This document shows positions 36,192 through 45,819 of a stretch of DNA of 64,000 bases, in pieces (within the stretch, counting starts at the first letter, position 1; every line of letters begins with the position of its first letter). The notes below the pieces were generated by a model. That model was not told where the DNA came from. It worked only from the letters and a program-made list of their open reading frames with translations, and did not search any database. The DNA is taken from positions 1 to 64,000 of the forward strand of contig JAIEOS010000028.1 in assembly GCA_019750295.1 (NCBI GenBank), given 5' to 3'. A program made the translations under genes and the position numbers. The DNA comes from Bdellovibrionales bacterium (GTDB taxonomy: Bacteria; Bdellovibrionota; Bdellovibrionia; Bdellovibrionales; JAGQZY01).

Positions 36192-37025
36192 TTAAAGACC
36201 ATAAGTGACGATGATTTCAATCCGACGGTTTTTAGCACGATTGTAGATCGAATCGTTTTTAGCGATCGGCTTGGTCGCGCCATAAGATTCAATAATCACG
36301 CGTTCCTCTAACGTATTCGCATACCTCACGAGCTGCTCCACCACCGCGTTAGCTCGTGCCGATGAGAGAGCCCAGTTGTTCTTAAATTCCGAATCCGGTG
36401 GGAGCTTTTGGTCGTCAGTGTGTCCCGCCACCTGAATCCGCCCTTTAACATCCAAAAGGACGGAGGCGAGTTTCTTGAGAATCGGCTGAAAGCTGTCTTG
36501 AATATCCGCTTTGCCTACGGGAAATGAAATATTCTCCTCGAAACGAATAATAATACTTTTAGTTTGCTCCGTCCGGGCGATCTTAATTTTTCCGTTTTCG
36601 ATCTCTTCTTTTAGGGCAGCATAGATGGTTGCTAAGTTCTTTTTGAACTGTTTTTCCTCCATGGCTAGCTGGATCTTACGATTGCGATCGGTTTCGTTTT
36701 TGATCGCTTCCATGGTGGGGTCTTTGATAGAACCGGCGGAGGTATCAATTCCCACCGATGTTCCTGAGGTCGATACACCTTTTTTAAGGAAGCTGGTCCC
36801 CAGATGAGTTTGGTGACTGAAAATCTTAGAGCCCCCTTCTCCGGGGCCGCTGAGATTCATGTGCTCGCGCACCGAATCTTCAAATTCCTTCGCTTTCGAC
36901 TGATCCTTGTTGGAGGTTGCATACAACACCACGAAGAATGCAAAAAGCAGAGTAATAAAATCGGCGTAAGACACTAGCCACCGTTCGTGGTTCTCGTGCT
37001 CTTCGTGTTTCTTTTTCAACGCCAT
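36192..37025 (-). CDS. motB: Flagellar motor stator protein MotB
   Basis: 277 residues: a basic N-terminus with many K/H/E, one membrane helix (about 18-38, W-L-V-S-Y-A-D-F-I-T-L-L-F-A-F-F) that carries the proton-binding Asp in Y-A-D, a linker, and a C-terminal OmpA-like peptidoglycan domain with A-G-H-T-D-D near 200, L-S-S-A-R-A and N-R-R-I-E-I. It anchors the stator to peptidoglycan. Two bases after motA. The stop is 6 bases from the convergent DUF2799 gene. Confidence 0.93.
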   Translation of the reverse strand: MALKKKHEEHENHERWLVSYADFITLLFAFFVVLYATSNKDQSKAKEFEDSVREHMNLSGPGEGGSKIFSHQTHLGTSFLKKGVSTSGTSVGIDTSAGSIKDPTMEAIKNETDRNRKIQLAMEEKQFKKNLATIYAALKEEIENGKIKIARTEQTKSIIIRFEENISFPVGKADIQDSFQPILKKLASVLLDVKGRIQVAGHTDDQKLPPDSEFKNNWALSSARANAVVEQLVRYANTLEERVIIESYGATKPIAKNDSIYNRAKNRRIEIIVTYGL

Positions 37026-37027
37026 TT

Positions 37028-37780
37028 TTAGCCTGCTTTAGTGCCGGTAAAGGCGCGAAGTTTTTGTTCGATAATTTTCGGATTGATATTCGCACCGATC
37101 ATTAATGCGCCTTCAAGGAGGGCCATTCGCTCGATCACGTGGTGATGAGCTTTCTTCTTAATTTTATTCCCGGCGGGAAGGAAAAACAAATTCGCGGCTC
37201 CCACTCCATAGACCGTAGCCACGAACGCGACCGCAATCCCGGGACCTAATTTAGACGGATCGGAAAGGTTATTCATCACGTGAATCAACCCTAAAACCGC
37301 ACCGATAATTCCAATCGTCGGGGCGAAACCACCGGCATCCGTCCACACCTTTGCGCCCGCATTGATCTCGTCTTCTTCGAGCTGAATGCGTGTTTCAAAA
37401 ATTTCCCGAACGTTATTTGCGTCAATACCGTCAATGATAGCGGCAATGGCGTCTCGAAAAAAACCATTACCGATCTTTTCGAGGCGCTTCTCTAAAGCTA
37501 AAATAGATTCTTTTTTTGCGATTTGCGCGCACTCAAGAACTTCTTGCAGATCGTGTTCGATATCATGCTTCTTATCAAAGAAAACTCTTCCGAAATACTT
37601 GAGGCCACCCTTGATCTCTTTCATCGTGTTCGAAATGAAAACCGTACCAGCCGTTCCACCGAGAACGATGATCGCTGCCGTGAGCTGCATGAGGGATTCC
37701 GTATGTCCACCCTCCATGATGTTTCCACCGAGAATGGCTCCTAAACCAATCACAACCCCTAGAATCGACGCTATATCCAT
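37028..37780 (-). CDS. motA: Flagellar motor stator protein MotA
   Basis: 250 residues with four membrane helices (about 3-22, 30-50, 145-170, 178-200). The MotA/TolQ/ExbB signature covers P-T-I-G-I-I-G-A-V-L-G-L-I-H-V-M and G-P-G-I-A-V-A-F-V-A-T-V-Y-G-V-G. The cytoplasmic loop holds the charged residues that touch FliG. It forms the ion channel with MotB. A-D near residue 28 and the M-E-G-G-H segment resemble proton-type stators. Confidence 0.93.
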   Translation of the reverse strand: MDIASILGVVIGLGAILGGNIMEGGHTESLMQLTAAIIVLGGTAGTVFISNTMKEIKGGLKYFGRVFFDKKHDIEHDLQEVLECAQIAKKESILALEKRLEKIGNGFFRDAIAAIIDGIDANNVREIFETRIQLEEDEINAGAKVWTDAGGFAPTIGIIGAVLGLIHVMNNLSDPSKLGPGIAVAFVATVYGVGAANLFFLPAGNKIKKKAHHHVIERMALLEGALMIGANINPKIIEQKLRAFTGTKAG

Positions 37781-37971
37781 GATGTTTCCAACTTGTTTGA
37801 GATTAAAAATTTAGTATGTTTACTCCCCTTAATTTACCCGAATCTCTCTCTCATATCACTGCCCAATCAATTCGTCTGGACTTCTCAAAGAGACATTCTG
37901 GCCTATAGACTAAGGGAATAGCCGAGCTAGATCGGCAGAGGGCGTAAATAGGGATAACCAATAAAAAATCC

Positions 37972-38014
37972 CGAAACTCTATGGAATGCAAGACTAACTA
38001 CCGATAGAGTTTCG
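37972..38014 (-). terminator. Inverted repeat downstream of valS
   Basis: CGAAACTCTAT (37972-37982) and ATAGAGTTTCG (38004-38014) form an 11-bp stem with a 21-base loop, 18 bases after the valS stop codon. No clean T tract follows on the minus strand (GGGATTTTTTATT comes after the stem), but GATTTTTT is close enough for an intrinsic terminator. The rest of 37781-37971 contains the motA promoter region with nothing distinctive. Confidence 0.55.
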
Positions 38015-38031
38015 AGACCTTGATACAGTTT

Positions 38032-40716
38032 TTATACAACGCCTAAACGCTTTAAAGAAGCTTCCATACCGGTGATTTTCGATTTCAATTCGACGAGGAG
38101 AGCTTGATCCTTTTCCACGATATCGGCCGGGGCATTTTTCATAAACTTTTCGTTGCCGAGCTTATTATTGATGACCTGGACGTCTTTATTTACTTTTTCG
38201 ATGGCCTTTTTAAGGCGCTTAATTTCCTCTTCGATATCTACTAGACCCTCGAGAGGTACTATCACATCGATGTGAATGTCACCAAGACGCAAAGGAGCCA
38301 CAGCGCATTTCGCCAGAGAATCTTTCGGCTTAGCGTGGAGCTCTTCGAGATTTGCCAAGCGCATGATTTCCGTTTGATTGTGCAGAATGATCTTTTGGCT
38401 TTGCTCATCTGAAGGAACTACCCAAGTTTTCATTTTAAGACCCGGCTTAATTTGATTCTCACCGCGAATATTTCTCAAAGTCGTGATGATTTCCATCACC
38501 AACTTCATTTCGTTCGCTGCTGTCTCGGAACCGAGTGAAAGCCATGCCGAATCATTCTTCACCGTCGGGTAATCGTCGATAATACACGCCTCACCTTTAT
38601 TCGGAAGCTTCTGATAAATTTCTTCGGTCACAAACGGAATAAATGGATGCAACAGGCGCACAACACGATTCAGAGTCTGCGCGAGCACGAGCTGAGTCAT
38701 TTGTTTTTGCTGCCCTTCAGTTTTGTAAAGAACGGGTTTTGAAAACTCTAGATACCAGTCGCAGAGTTCGTGCCACACAAACGAATAGAGGGCATTCGCC
38801 GCATCTGAGATGCGCATTTCGTTAAGAGCTGTATCCACTTCTTTGGTGACTTCCTGAGTGCGATAGATCAACCACTTGTCGGCCGTCGAGAAATCATTCG
38901 GGTTCCACGCTTTGTACGATTTGAGATCAGGCATATCGGCCATGTTCTGCAAACTAAAGCGCGTCGCATTCCAAAGCTTGTTAATAAAATTACGGTAACC
39001 CTCTAAGCGCTCCATGGAAAATTTAAGATCTTTCCCTGTCGCCATCTGCGCCATTAAAGTAAATCGTAAAGCATCCGCACCCGATTCATTGATAAGTTCT
39101 ACGGGATCAATGGAGTTACCCAAAGATTTAGACATTTTTCGTCCATCGGAATCACGAATCAACCCGTGCACGTAAACTTTCCTAAACGGCACATCACCCA
39201 TGTTTTCGACACCCATCATGATCATGCGAGCGACCCAAAAGAAAATAATATCGTGGCCGGTCACTAAAACATCCGTAGGATAAAAGGTTTTGAGCGCTTC
39301 CGTTTTGTTCGGCCAACCGAGCGTACTAAAAGGCCATAGAGCAGAACTAAACCATGTATCGAGGACGTCTTCCTCCTGAGAAATATTTTTGCTCCCGCAC
39401 TTCTCACACTGGGTTGGATCTTTTTCTTCCACGGTGATGTGTTGGCAGTCCGAACAGTTCCACGCCGGGATTCTATGCCCCCACCACAACTGCCGAGACA
39501 CGCACCAATCCTGGATGTTGTTCATCCAGTGCAAATAAGTTTTCACCCACATCTCGGGTTCGAATTGGATGGATCCGTTTTCTACCGCGTGACGAGCCGG
39601 GGCCGAGATGTCTTTCATGCGCGCAAACCACTGCTCCGACATGAAGGGTTCGACCACCGCGCCTGTGCGATCACAAAATCCCACGGAGTGGGAGATGGGC
39701 TCGGTCTTCACCAGAAAGCCACCTTCTTCCAATTCGATGAGAATCCGTTTGCGAGCCTCCTGAACAGAAAGACCAGCATACTTAGGAACGGTATCGTTAA
39801 GTGTTCCGTCTTTATTGAGAATATTAATAAAAGGAAGCTTGTGCTTTTTACCTAACTCATAATCATTAAAGTCATGAGCCGGAGTCACTTTGAGGGCCCC
39901 ACTTCCAAACTCTTTGTCCACGTAAGCGTCGGCGATGATCGGAACTTTACGAAGAGCGAGTGGCACAATAATGGGTCGACCGACAAGATGTGCATAACGT
40001 TCGTCCTCGGGATGCACACAAACCGCGGTGTCCCCTAACATCGTCTCGGGGCGAGTTGTGGCAATAGTAATAAACTCATCACTGCCATCAATCGGATAAC
40101 GAATGTGCCAGATGCTACTCTTGACATCTTTATGGACCACCTCGAGATCCGAAATCGCCGACTGAAGAGGCGATGACCAATTGACTAACTTTTCACCTTT
40201 ATAGATCTGACCTTTTTTATATAACTGAACGAATACTTTTCTTACCGCTTGAGATACGCCTTCGTCTAACGTAAAGACCTTACGATCCCAATCCACCGAA
40301 TCACCGAGCTTTTTCATTTGCTCGTAGATGCGCTCGCCATAAGTGTTTTTCCATTGCCAGATTTTTTCGACGAAAGCTTCGCGCCCATAATCGTGTCGAG
40401 TCTTTTTTTCTTCTTTGTAAATGAGCTTTTCAACAACAGCTTGAGTGGCGATTCCCGCATGATCCGTCCCCGGAACCCAAAGAGCATTGTATCCCGACAT
40501 TCTTTTCCAACGGATCAAAACATCCTGAATCGTATGATCTAGCGCGTGCCCCATGTGGAGAAAGCCTGTGACGTTCGGCGGAGGGAGAATAATGCAGAAT
40601 GGGATTTTCGTCGATTTATCTTCGGCACGAAAATAATCTTTCTTCATCCACCATTGATAAATGCGATCTTCCACCTCTTGAGGTGAGTAACGATCTGAGA
40701 GTTGGTTTTCGCTCAT
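38032..40716 (-). CDS. valS: Valyl-tRNA synthetase
   Basis: 894 residues, class I. Signature P-P-P-N-V-T-G-F-L-H-M-G-H near residue 48 (HIGH), the T-T-R-P-E-T-M-L-G-D-T-A-V editing-domain motif near 215, W-C-V-S-R-Q-L-W-W-G-H-R-I-P-A-W near 405, and G-R-K-M-S-K-S-L-G-N near 525. It ends in a coiled coil typical of ValRS. Charges tRNA-Val. Overlaps the upstream MFS gene by 4 bases, so both share a transcript; no T-box leader is possible there. Confidence 0.97.
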   Translation of the reverse strand: MSENQLSDRYSPQEVEDRIYQWWMKKDYFRAEDKSTKIPFCIILPPPNVTGFLHMGHALDHTIQDVLIRWKRMSGYNALWVPGTDHAGIATQAVVEKLIYKEEKKTRHDYGREAFVEKIWQWKNTYGERIYEQMKKLGDSVDWDRKVFTLDEGVSQAVRKVFVQLYKKGQIYKGEKLVNWSSPLQSAISDLEVVHKDVKSSIWHIRYPIDGSDEFITIATTRPETMLGDTAVCVHPEDERYAHLVGRPIIVPLALRKVPIIADAYVDKEFGSGALKVTPAHDFNDYELGKKHKLPFINILNKDGTLNDTVPKYAGLSVQEARKRILIELEEGGFLVKTEPISHSVGFCDRTGAVVEPFMSEQWFARMKDISAPARHAVENGSIQFEPEMWVKTYLHWMNNIQDWCVSRQLWWGHRIPAWNCSDCQHITVEEKDPTQCEKCGSKNISQEEDVLDTWFSSALWPFSTLGWPNKTEALKTFYPTDVLVTGHDIIFFWVARMIMMGVENMGDVPFRKVYVHGLIRDSDGRKMSKSLGNSIDPVELINESGADALRFTLMAQMATGKDLKFSMERLEGYRNFINKLWNATRFSLQNMADMPDLKSYKAWNPNDFSTADKWLIYRTQEVTKEVDTALNEMRISDAANALYSFVWHELCDWYLEFSKPVLYKTEGQQKQMTQLVLAQTLNRVVRLLHPFIPFVTEEIYQKLPNKGEACIIDDYPTVKNDSAWLSLGSETAANEMKLVMEIITTLRNIRGENQIKPGLKMKTWVVPSDEQSQKIILHNQTEIMRLANLEELHAKPKDSLAKCAVAPLRLGDIHIDVIVPLEGLVDIEEEIKRLKKAIEKVNKDVQVINNKLGNEKFMKNAPADIVEKDQALLVELKSKITGMEASLKRLGVV

Positions 40717-41948
40717 GCTGGAGTCCTTTCAGATAACTGATCTGGCAAAAATGAGTATTCTAAAATTAAAGCAAATATTCCTATGACTGTAAAACACGCA
40801 GCGGCTAAAAACGGACTGCCCATACTGTAATGACTGTAGAGCCAGCCACCCACCACCGGCCCAATAATTCGCCCGAGAGAGGCCGCACTTTGCGAAGATC
40901 CCATCACTGCCCCTTGATCTTTGGCGCTCGTGAGTAAGCTGACCATTCCTAAGAGCGAAGGACGAACAAAACCATTCCCCACCGCGAGAAAAGTCATGGC
41001 CACGGCCAACCAAGGAATCGAAGTCGCCACCGAGATCATAGCAAAAGCGATGGTCATGCCCGCTAATCCTAACATCAGTGTTCGACGCTCACCCCACAAA
41101 GGAATGAATCTCCGAACCAAAAGACCTTGAGTCAAAGCCATCATCAAACCGACCACACCAAAACCAACACCCGACTCCATCAGCCCCCAACCAAAACGAT
41201 CGGCGACAAAGGGAAACAGCATCACTTCCATTAAAGGCATCGCCACGTTGGTCACGAAGAAAACAAAAATCAACCGATTCACAGTGCGCGTACCGAAAGA
41301 TCCACGCCACCAACGCAACGGCTCGTGATGAGCTACAGTTTTTTCCCCATGGTTTAAAGTCTCGGGAAGAGAGAAGTCGGCCCAAACGAAATTGAGGAAT
41401 GTAATTAAAAACGCCATCAGGCTCGGAAAGAAGATTCCAAAGGGAGGTTGATCGCCCAGAAGTTTCCCCGCATAACCAAAAGCGCTCCCTAAAGTCGGGC
41501 CAATAATAAAACCAATTCCAAACGCCGCTCCGATCAGTCCCATACCGCTCGCACGGTCTTTTTCGGTGGTGATGTCCGCCATGTAAGCATGAGCGGTTGA
41601 GATATTGGCCGCAAAGACTCCCGCGACAGCTCGACAGATAAAGAGAAACCACAGGTTGGGAGCGAAGGCCATCGCTAAGTAAGAGAGGCTTCCGCCCAAA
41701 AGACTCAACAATAAAATGGGACGACGACCATAACGATCGCTTAATTTCCCCCAAATTGGCGCAAAAATAAACTGCATGATGGAGTAGATCGACATCAGCC
41801 AACCAATTTGCAGAGCCGAAGCCTCAAAATATTTGGCTATGAACGGACTGAGCGTGATGTAAATCCCAAAACCAATGAGATCAATGAAGACCGTTAGAAA
41901 TATGATTTTCTTTGCAGAAGAATGAGACTCGGGACGTTGATTTTTCAT
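40713..41948 (-). CDS. MFS transporter, TetA/DHA1-like
   Basis: 411 residues, about 12 membrane helices. The loop 2-3 motif G-K-L-S-D-R-Y-G-R-R-P near 62 and the motif C-like G-x-x-x-G-P-x-x-G near 155 (I-G-P-T-L-G) place it among drug:proton antiporters like TetA. A-H-A-Y-M-A-D-I-T near 125 is also typical of TetA. The substrate is unknown. Co-translated with valS. It diverges from nothing: the neighbour DivIVA gene lies 51 bases downstream of the promoter end on the same strand. Confidence 0.87.
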   Translation of the reverse strand: MKNQRPESHSSAKKIIFLTVFIDLIGFGIYITLSPFIAKYFEASALQIGWLMSIYSIMQFIFAPIWGKLSDRYGRRPILLLSLLGGSLSYLAMAFAPNLWFLFICRAVAGVFAANISTAHAYMADITTEKDRASGMGLIGAAFGIGFIIGPTLGSAFGYAGKLLGDQPPFGIFFPSLMAFLITFLNFVWADFSLPETLNHGEKTVAHHEPLRWWRGSFGTRTVNRLIFVFFVTNVAMPLMEVMLFPFVADRFGWGLMESGVGFGVVGLMMALTQGLLVRRFIPLWGERRTLMLGLAGMTIAFAMISVATSIPWLAVAMTFLAVGNGFVRPSLLGMVSLLTSAKDQGAVMGSSQSAASLGRIIGPVVGGWLYSHYSMGSPFLAAACFTVIGIFALILEYSFLPDQLSERTPA

Positions 41949-41999
41949 CAGCGTCGGTTGTATCCCATATTAGCCGCCGAGCCTACTTGAGTGGGGTTT

Positions 42000-42602
42000 T
42001 TATGCGGTGCCAAACGTGTAAGGAGTCATGATGTCTTTGTCCTCGATCACCACGTCTCGGCCAGCTTCCACGCCGGCTTCTGCGTTAGAGTCTCTACGGC
42101 TCTCGCGGCGAGGCTCGCGATGTGTTTCCTTGTCGGCGACCACAGGGTCTGCAAAAACTTTATGGCCTTGATCAAGGAGATGGATATGAGCCTCCATCAT
42201 CGAACGGAGGTTGGTCTCAAACTGCATGCGGGCCCGCTTGAGCTCCGAGATCTCATGATACATTCTTTTCAGGGCATCACGGGCGTCGACCACCATCATC
42301 TCGGCGCGCTGTTTGGCATCGCCAATGATCAATTGAGCTTCGCGCTCAGCATCTTCGCGGAATTGATCCGACATTTTAGAAGCGGCTTGAATCGTATGTC
42401 GCAAAGCTTGATCTCGCTCGACATACTCCACCATTTCTTTATCTTTGCGTGCGATATCTTCTTTGAGTTTTTCTTTATCGCGCACCAGTTCTTCCATTTG
42501 ATCGGCCACATCTCGCAAAAAGTCGTAAACTTCCTGGGGATCCAGACCCATCATTTTTTTGGAAAACGTTTTATGTGTAATGTCTAATGGAGCTATTCTC
42601 AT
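42000..42602 (-). CDS. divIVA: DivIVA-family protein
   Basis: 200 residues from the ATG at 42602 (GGAGGG site 6 bases upstream). DivIVA N-terminal domain: I-A-P-L-D-I-T-H-K-T-F-x-K-K-M-M-G-L-D-P-Q-E-V-Y-D-F-L with membrane-binding surface, then a continuous coiled coil to about residue 145 and an acidic/Arg-rich tail with R-R-E-S-R-R-D. It marks poles or division sites by sensing membrane curvature. A longer frame to 42860 lacks homology and is rejected. Close by are proC and maf, common division-cluster neighbours. Confidence 0.88.
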   Translation of the reverse strand: MRIAPLDITHKTFSKKMMGLDPQEVYDFLRDVADQMEELVRDKEKLKEDIARKDKEMVEYVERDQALRHTIQAASKMSDQFREDAEREAQLIIGDAKQRAEMMVVDARDALKRMYHEISELKRARMQFETNLRSMMEAHIHLLDQGHKVFADPVVADKETHREPRRESRRDSNAEAGVEAGRDVVIEDKDIMTPYTFGTA

Positions 42603-42708
42603 CCCGACCCTCCCTGGCCTTCTCAATAACATAACAAGAAAGACGAGAGGGAATATAGGACTAAAGCGGGGTTTCAGGACCAAGGTCGATAACCCGAGAT
42701 GCGAGGTT

Positions 42709-43713
42709 TTACGGAGGCGTTGGGTCGTGAGCGCGGTGGTGCCGACCCAGGGGAAAACTGACATCCCACATTCCGCTCGAATGATCGGGCAGAAAATAAA
42801 ATTGAGTGGCATCGACACCATAGGGAACACGGCGCTCAAACTCAGGCAGTCGACCTTCAAGGCCTTGAGTCAACGCCCATCGATAGAGCGATTCGTAATG
42901 AGGTGGCGTTAAAATCCACTCTTTGAGTGCCCGATGAAGGACGTCTAAATTGAGGCCGGTGGTCGCGACAGAACCTAAATTGTCTAGGAAATCACCGGCG
43001 GTCTTAATCCGTGACGGAAGATTAAATCGATTCATTTTGACAAAATCCTCAATCAATTGAGGTTTCCACGTCGCAAAAAAAGAAATCATTTCATGGGCGC
43101 TCCAAAAGCGCGGAACAATAAGGTCGAATTCGCTGCGGTTTTTAGAGGAGAGCACCAATTGCGAGCCGAAGCGTTGAGGAGAATGTTCAAAAGGGACCGA
43201 GGAGCGATCATGAATAATGACCTTAAACCCAACGGTCCCACTTTCTTGAACTAGGGTCGTATAGAAACTCGCCTCTTGAGGGAAGCCGTGACGAACCATA
43301 TCCCTTGAATTCACGATCGGAGGAAAGACGCCTTTCCCAAAATCCAGGTAAGGTCGAACATAAAAAAACTCAACCTCCTTCGGGGTGATAGGTGAACTTG
43401 TAGACATTGAGTTGAGAACACCTTTGTAATTCTCTACATTTTTAATACTGAGTTCGTTAAGCACTTGGACCGGATCGAAGCTAGCGAGTTCAGGAGTCGC
43501 TCTCAATTTAGAGAGTTCTAATCTTAAATAATTGGACCTTTTCTCAAGGGTGGGGTTTTTCATTCGCTGCCAAAAATCAAAAATGAACTGGGGCTCGGCT
43601 CGAGAACTGCGTTGTCGGGCCCAAGCCTCGGCGGTTTGAGTCTCGGCCGTTGTCATTGGAGGAGACGTCACGGACAGAAAAATATGTAAACAAGAGGAGG
43701 CGACAATGTTCAT
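42709..43713 (-). CDS. Secreted protein of unknown function
   Basis: About 334 residues from the ATG at 43713. The start is uncertain: it gives a plausible signal peptide (I-V-A-S-S-C-L-H-I-F-L-S-V) but no clear ribosome site, and another ATG lies 20 codons in. The mature protein has a helical first third and W/F-rich second half (for example F-W-S-A-H-E-M-I-S-F-F-A-T-W). I recognise no family. 107 bases separate it from divIVA; both read leftward. Confidence 0.55.
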   Translation of the reverse strand: MNIVASSCLHIFLSVTSPPMTTAETQTAEAWARQRSSRAEPQFIFDFWQRMKNPTLEKRSNYLRLELSKLRATPELASFDPVQVLNELSIKNVENYKGVLNSMSTSSPITPKEVEFFYVRPYLDFGKGVFPPIVNSRDMVRHGFPQEASFYTTLVQESGTVGFKVIIHDRSSVPFEHSPQRFGSQLVLSSKNRSEFDLIVPRFWSAHEMISFFATWKPQLIEDFVKMNRFNLPSRIKTAGDFLDNLGSVATTGLNLDVLHRALKEWILTPPHYESLYRWALTQGLEGRLPEFERRVPYGVDATQFYFLPDHSSGMWDVSFPLGRHHRAHDPTPP

Positions 43714-43872
43714 ACAAACTGTTTTAGTTGTGGCTTTTGAGAGAGTCAAAACGAGAGCCGACCTCGAAAATTTTACAATTCTCCGCTTATTTGATGATCG
43801 CCAATTCAACTGAGGTATTAACTTGAGCCAACAAAAAGACCTCACCCCCAAGGTTTAAAGGAGATCCCCCGT

Positions 43873-44328
43873 ATGAAAACCCTCACATTTTTCGCCGTTA
43901 TTTTGACTTCATTTTTGGCCTCTGCCCACTTCGATCAGGTGGCTTACCCTCAGGAAACGCAACTGGTATTTCGCGTGAACTATCAAGGCCCCGGTCAGTA
44001 CGACCAAAATGTGGTATCGACGGTCACCAACCCTCAACACATTGACTGGTTGATTGCGGATTTAGGCGTGCCCGTCGGTGTTTGTTTCAACGGATATGCT
44101 CAAGACGTTTTTGATATCGTCGTTGCAATGGCGAAAGCATCGAATCGTTTGGACATCACGGTTAAGTCTGGAAAGATTGCTGTAGATTATACGAGCGTCG
44201 GCGATCCAAGTGTGGTCGAGGGAATGAAAGTTCTTGTTCCTAGTCCTTACGCCTTCGGCGCGCCTGCCGAAACTGAGTACCTCGTTCGCCCTTGTAATCG
44301 CGTCACTAAACCTCAATACAGACACTAA
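43873..44328 (+). CDS. Small secreted protein of unknown function
   Basis: 151 residues, signal peptide 1-18 (L-A-S-A-H). The mature part is beta-rich with just two cysteines (G-V-C-F-N and R-P-C-N-R), likely bridged. AAAGGAG ribosome site 8 bases upstream. No family recognised. It is flanked by a divergent gene to the left and by a bidirectional terminator to the right, so a single-gene transcript. Confidence 0.65.
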   Translation: MKTLTFFAVILTSFLASAHFDQVAYPQETQLVFRVNYQGPGQYDQNVVSTVTNPQHIDWLIADLGVPVGVCFNGYAQDVFDIVVAMAKASNRLDITVKSGKIAVDYTSVGDPSVVEGMKVLVPSPYAFGAPAETEYLVRPCNRVTKPQYRH

Positions 44329-44351
44329 AAATTAAACTCAATTGAGACGAA

Positions 44352-44378
44352 AAAAAGGAAGCCGAGAGCTTCCTTTTT
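44352..44378. terminator. Bidirectional intrinsic terminator
   Basis: AAAAAGGAAGC (44352-44362) pairs with GCTTCCTTTTT (44368-44378) over a 5-base loop. It lies between the convergent 43873-44328 gene and proC and overlaps the proC stop codon. Confidence 0.85.
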
Positions 44379-45192
44379 AATTTTTACCGTTACCCAGTTC
44401 GCGAAAGCGGAGCGCCGCTTTGTTAAAACTCATTCGCATCAAACCTTCAACTTCGAGCGACCGCATGGACTCCAATCCTGCGGCCGTCATTCCCTTTTTG
44501 GAAACAACTTTGTTTTGTAAATCTTCGAAGGAATCCACTGAATTTTCAGCGAGCTGTGCGGCCCCTAAAAATGTTTGAGTGACAATGGCTCGCGCGAGCT
44601 CGGGCTCGAGGCCATGCTCTACGATCCACTCTTGCCAGTACGACATCAACTCAAAAACAAAACCAGTCCCACTGGAGCTCGCCACGGTGAACGCTTCGAA
44701 GGGATCACCCTCTTCCAGAGAGATTGTCAGACCAATCGGAGAAAATAATTCTTGCATGAGACCGTCGTAAACTGAGTCTTTACTGACAAACCCGATCACG
44801 CCCTTTTGCACATTCACTGCTGTATTCATCATCACGCGATGTAAACTTCCCTCGGGAAAAAATTTTCGCAACGAAGATAGATCCACACCAGCTACGAGAC
44901 TAATTAGAATTGTTTCCGGAACCATTGAACTTGAAAACTGCTCGGCCGCCTCTTGCAAATCTTGAGGCTTTACCGCGAGAAGAATAATGTTGCATTGTTC
45001 GGCCAGCTCTTCATTGCTGTGAGCAATCTGAATCGGGTAATTTTTTGTGAGCTTTTCTAGCTTCCCCGCAGAGCGATTAGTAACGCTAATTTGCGCAGGG
45101 GTCAGAGTCCCAGAGTCGATCCAACCTTTGATAATGGCTTGGCCCATGTTACCGGCACCAATGATGCCTACTTTACGATTTTTTAGAAACAT
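44377..45192 (-). CDS. proC: Pyrroline-5-carboxylate reductase
   Basis: 271 residues. NADP-binding I-G-A-G-N-M-G-Q-A-I-I-K-G near residue 10, A-V-K-P-Q near 74, and the C-terminal signature S-K-K-G-M-T-A-A-G-L (usual SPGGTT) near 231. It performs the last step of proline synthesis. It overlaps the end of maf by 20 bases. The altered signature is within the family range. Confidence 0.93.
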   Translation of the reverse strand: MFLKNRKVGIIGAGNMGQAIIKGWIDSGTLTPAQISVTNRSAGKLEKLTKNYPIQIAHSNEELAEQCNIILLAVKPQDLQEAAEQFSSSMVPETILISLVAGVDLSSLRKFFPEGSLHRVMMNTAVNVQKGVIGFVSKDSVYDGLMQELFSPIGLTISLEEGDPFEAFTVASSSGTGFVFELMSYWQEWIVEHGLEPELARAIVTQTFLGAAQLAENSVDSFEDLQNKVVSKKGMTAAGLESMRSLEVEGLMRMSFNKAALRFRELGNGKN

Positions 45193-45790
45193 TTTTCCCC
45201 TTTGTGGCCAAAACCCAACCCTTGTTTTTTATCACTTGGTCGATTTGCTGTATAGGTAATCCCGCAATATTTTCCAAAGTTCCCGTAAAAGTTTCGACAA
45301 AGTGGCGACCTAAACTTTGAATTCCATAGGAGCCGGCTTTATCCATGGGGTCACCGGTAGCGATATAGTCACGAATTTCTTGGTCGGAGAGGGGTCTAAA
45401 TTTGACGTCGGAAACACTATGCCCCACAACTGGAGGGGTATTGTAGGGCCACAAGCAGTAGGCGGTAATCACCTGATGATGGGTTCCCGAAAGTTTTTTG
45501 AGAGTCCTAAAGGCGTCTTCCTGGTCCTTGGGCTTACCGATCTCCTGGCCGTTTTGGTAGACGATCGTGTCGGCAGAAAGGATTAAATAGGTCCCTGCAC
45601 CCTCAAGTTTTCCCGACTGGACCAAGGCCTGTGCTTTACGCTGAGCCAAGTCCTCAACTGCACATTCAATACTCAGGTTTTTATCAAGAATTTCCGATAT
45701 TTCAATAGGGATTGTGTCGAACACAAAACCCCACTGTTCAAGAAAGAATTTTCGTCGTGGCGATTTGGAAGCAAGGACGAGGTTGAACAT
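45173..45790 (-). CDS. maf: Maf-like nucleotide pyrophosphatase
   Basis: 205 residues. L-A-S-K-S-P-R-R-K near the N-terminus is the Maf signature. Followed by A-Q-R-K-A near 51, S-A-D-T-I-V near 72, K-P-K-D near 82, S-G-T-H-H-Q-V-I-T near 94, and the K-A-G-S-Y-G-I-Q motif near 145. Maf proteins hydrolyse non-canonical or dTTP/UTP nucleotides and affect septation. Transcribed with proC. Confidence 0.93.
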   Translation of the reverse strand: MFNLVLASKSPRRKFFLEQWGFVFDTIPIEISEILDKNLSIECAVEDLAQRKAQALVQSGKLEGAGTYLILSADTIVYQNGQEIGKPKDQEDAFRTLKKLSGTHHQVITAYCLWPYNTPPVVGHSVSDVKFRPLSDQEIRDYIATGDPMDKAGSYGIQSLGRHFVETFTGTLENIAGLPIQQIDQVIKNKGWVLATKGKNVSKKS

Positions 45791-45819
45791 GTGGGTAGTG
45801 TAAACACAAAAAAAAATTT

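Noticed and set aside
37781-38031. A tRNA or riboswitch between motA and valS
   Set aside because: I looked for cloverleaf or T-box folds; only the 37972-38014 stem is visible, and valS is translationally coupled to the upstream MFS gene.
38641-39855. Plus-strand frames inside valS
   Set aside because: Antisense to a complete synthetase gene; no promoter or ribosome site.
42603-42860. N-terminal extension of the DivIVA frame
   Set aside because: The DivIVA signature starts at the ATG at 42602, which has a strong GGAGGG site; the upstream part encodes no family-like sequence.
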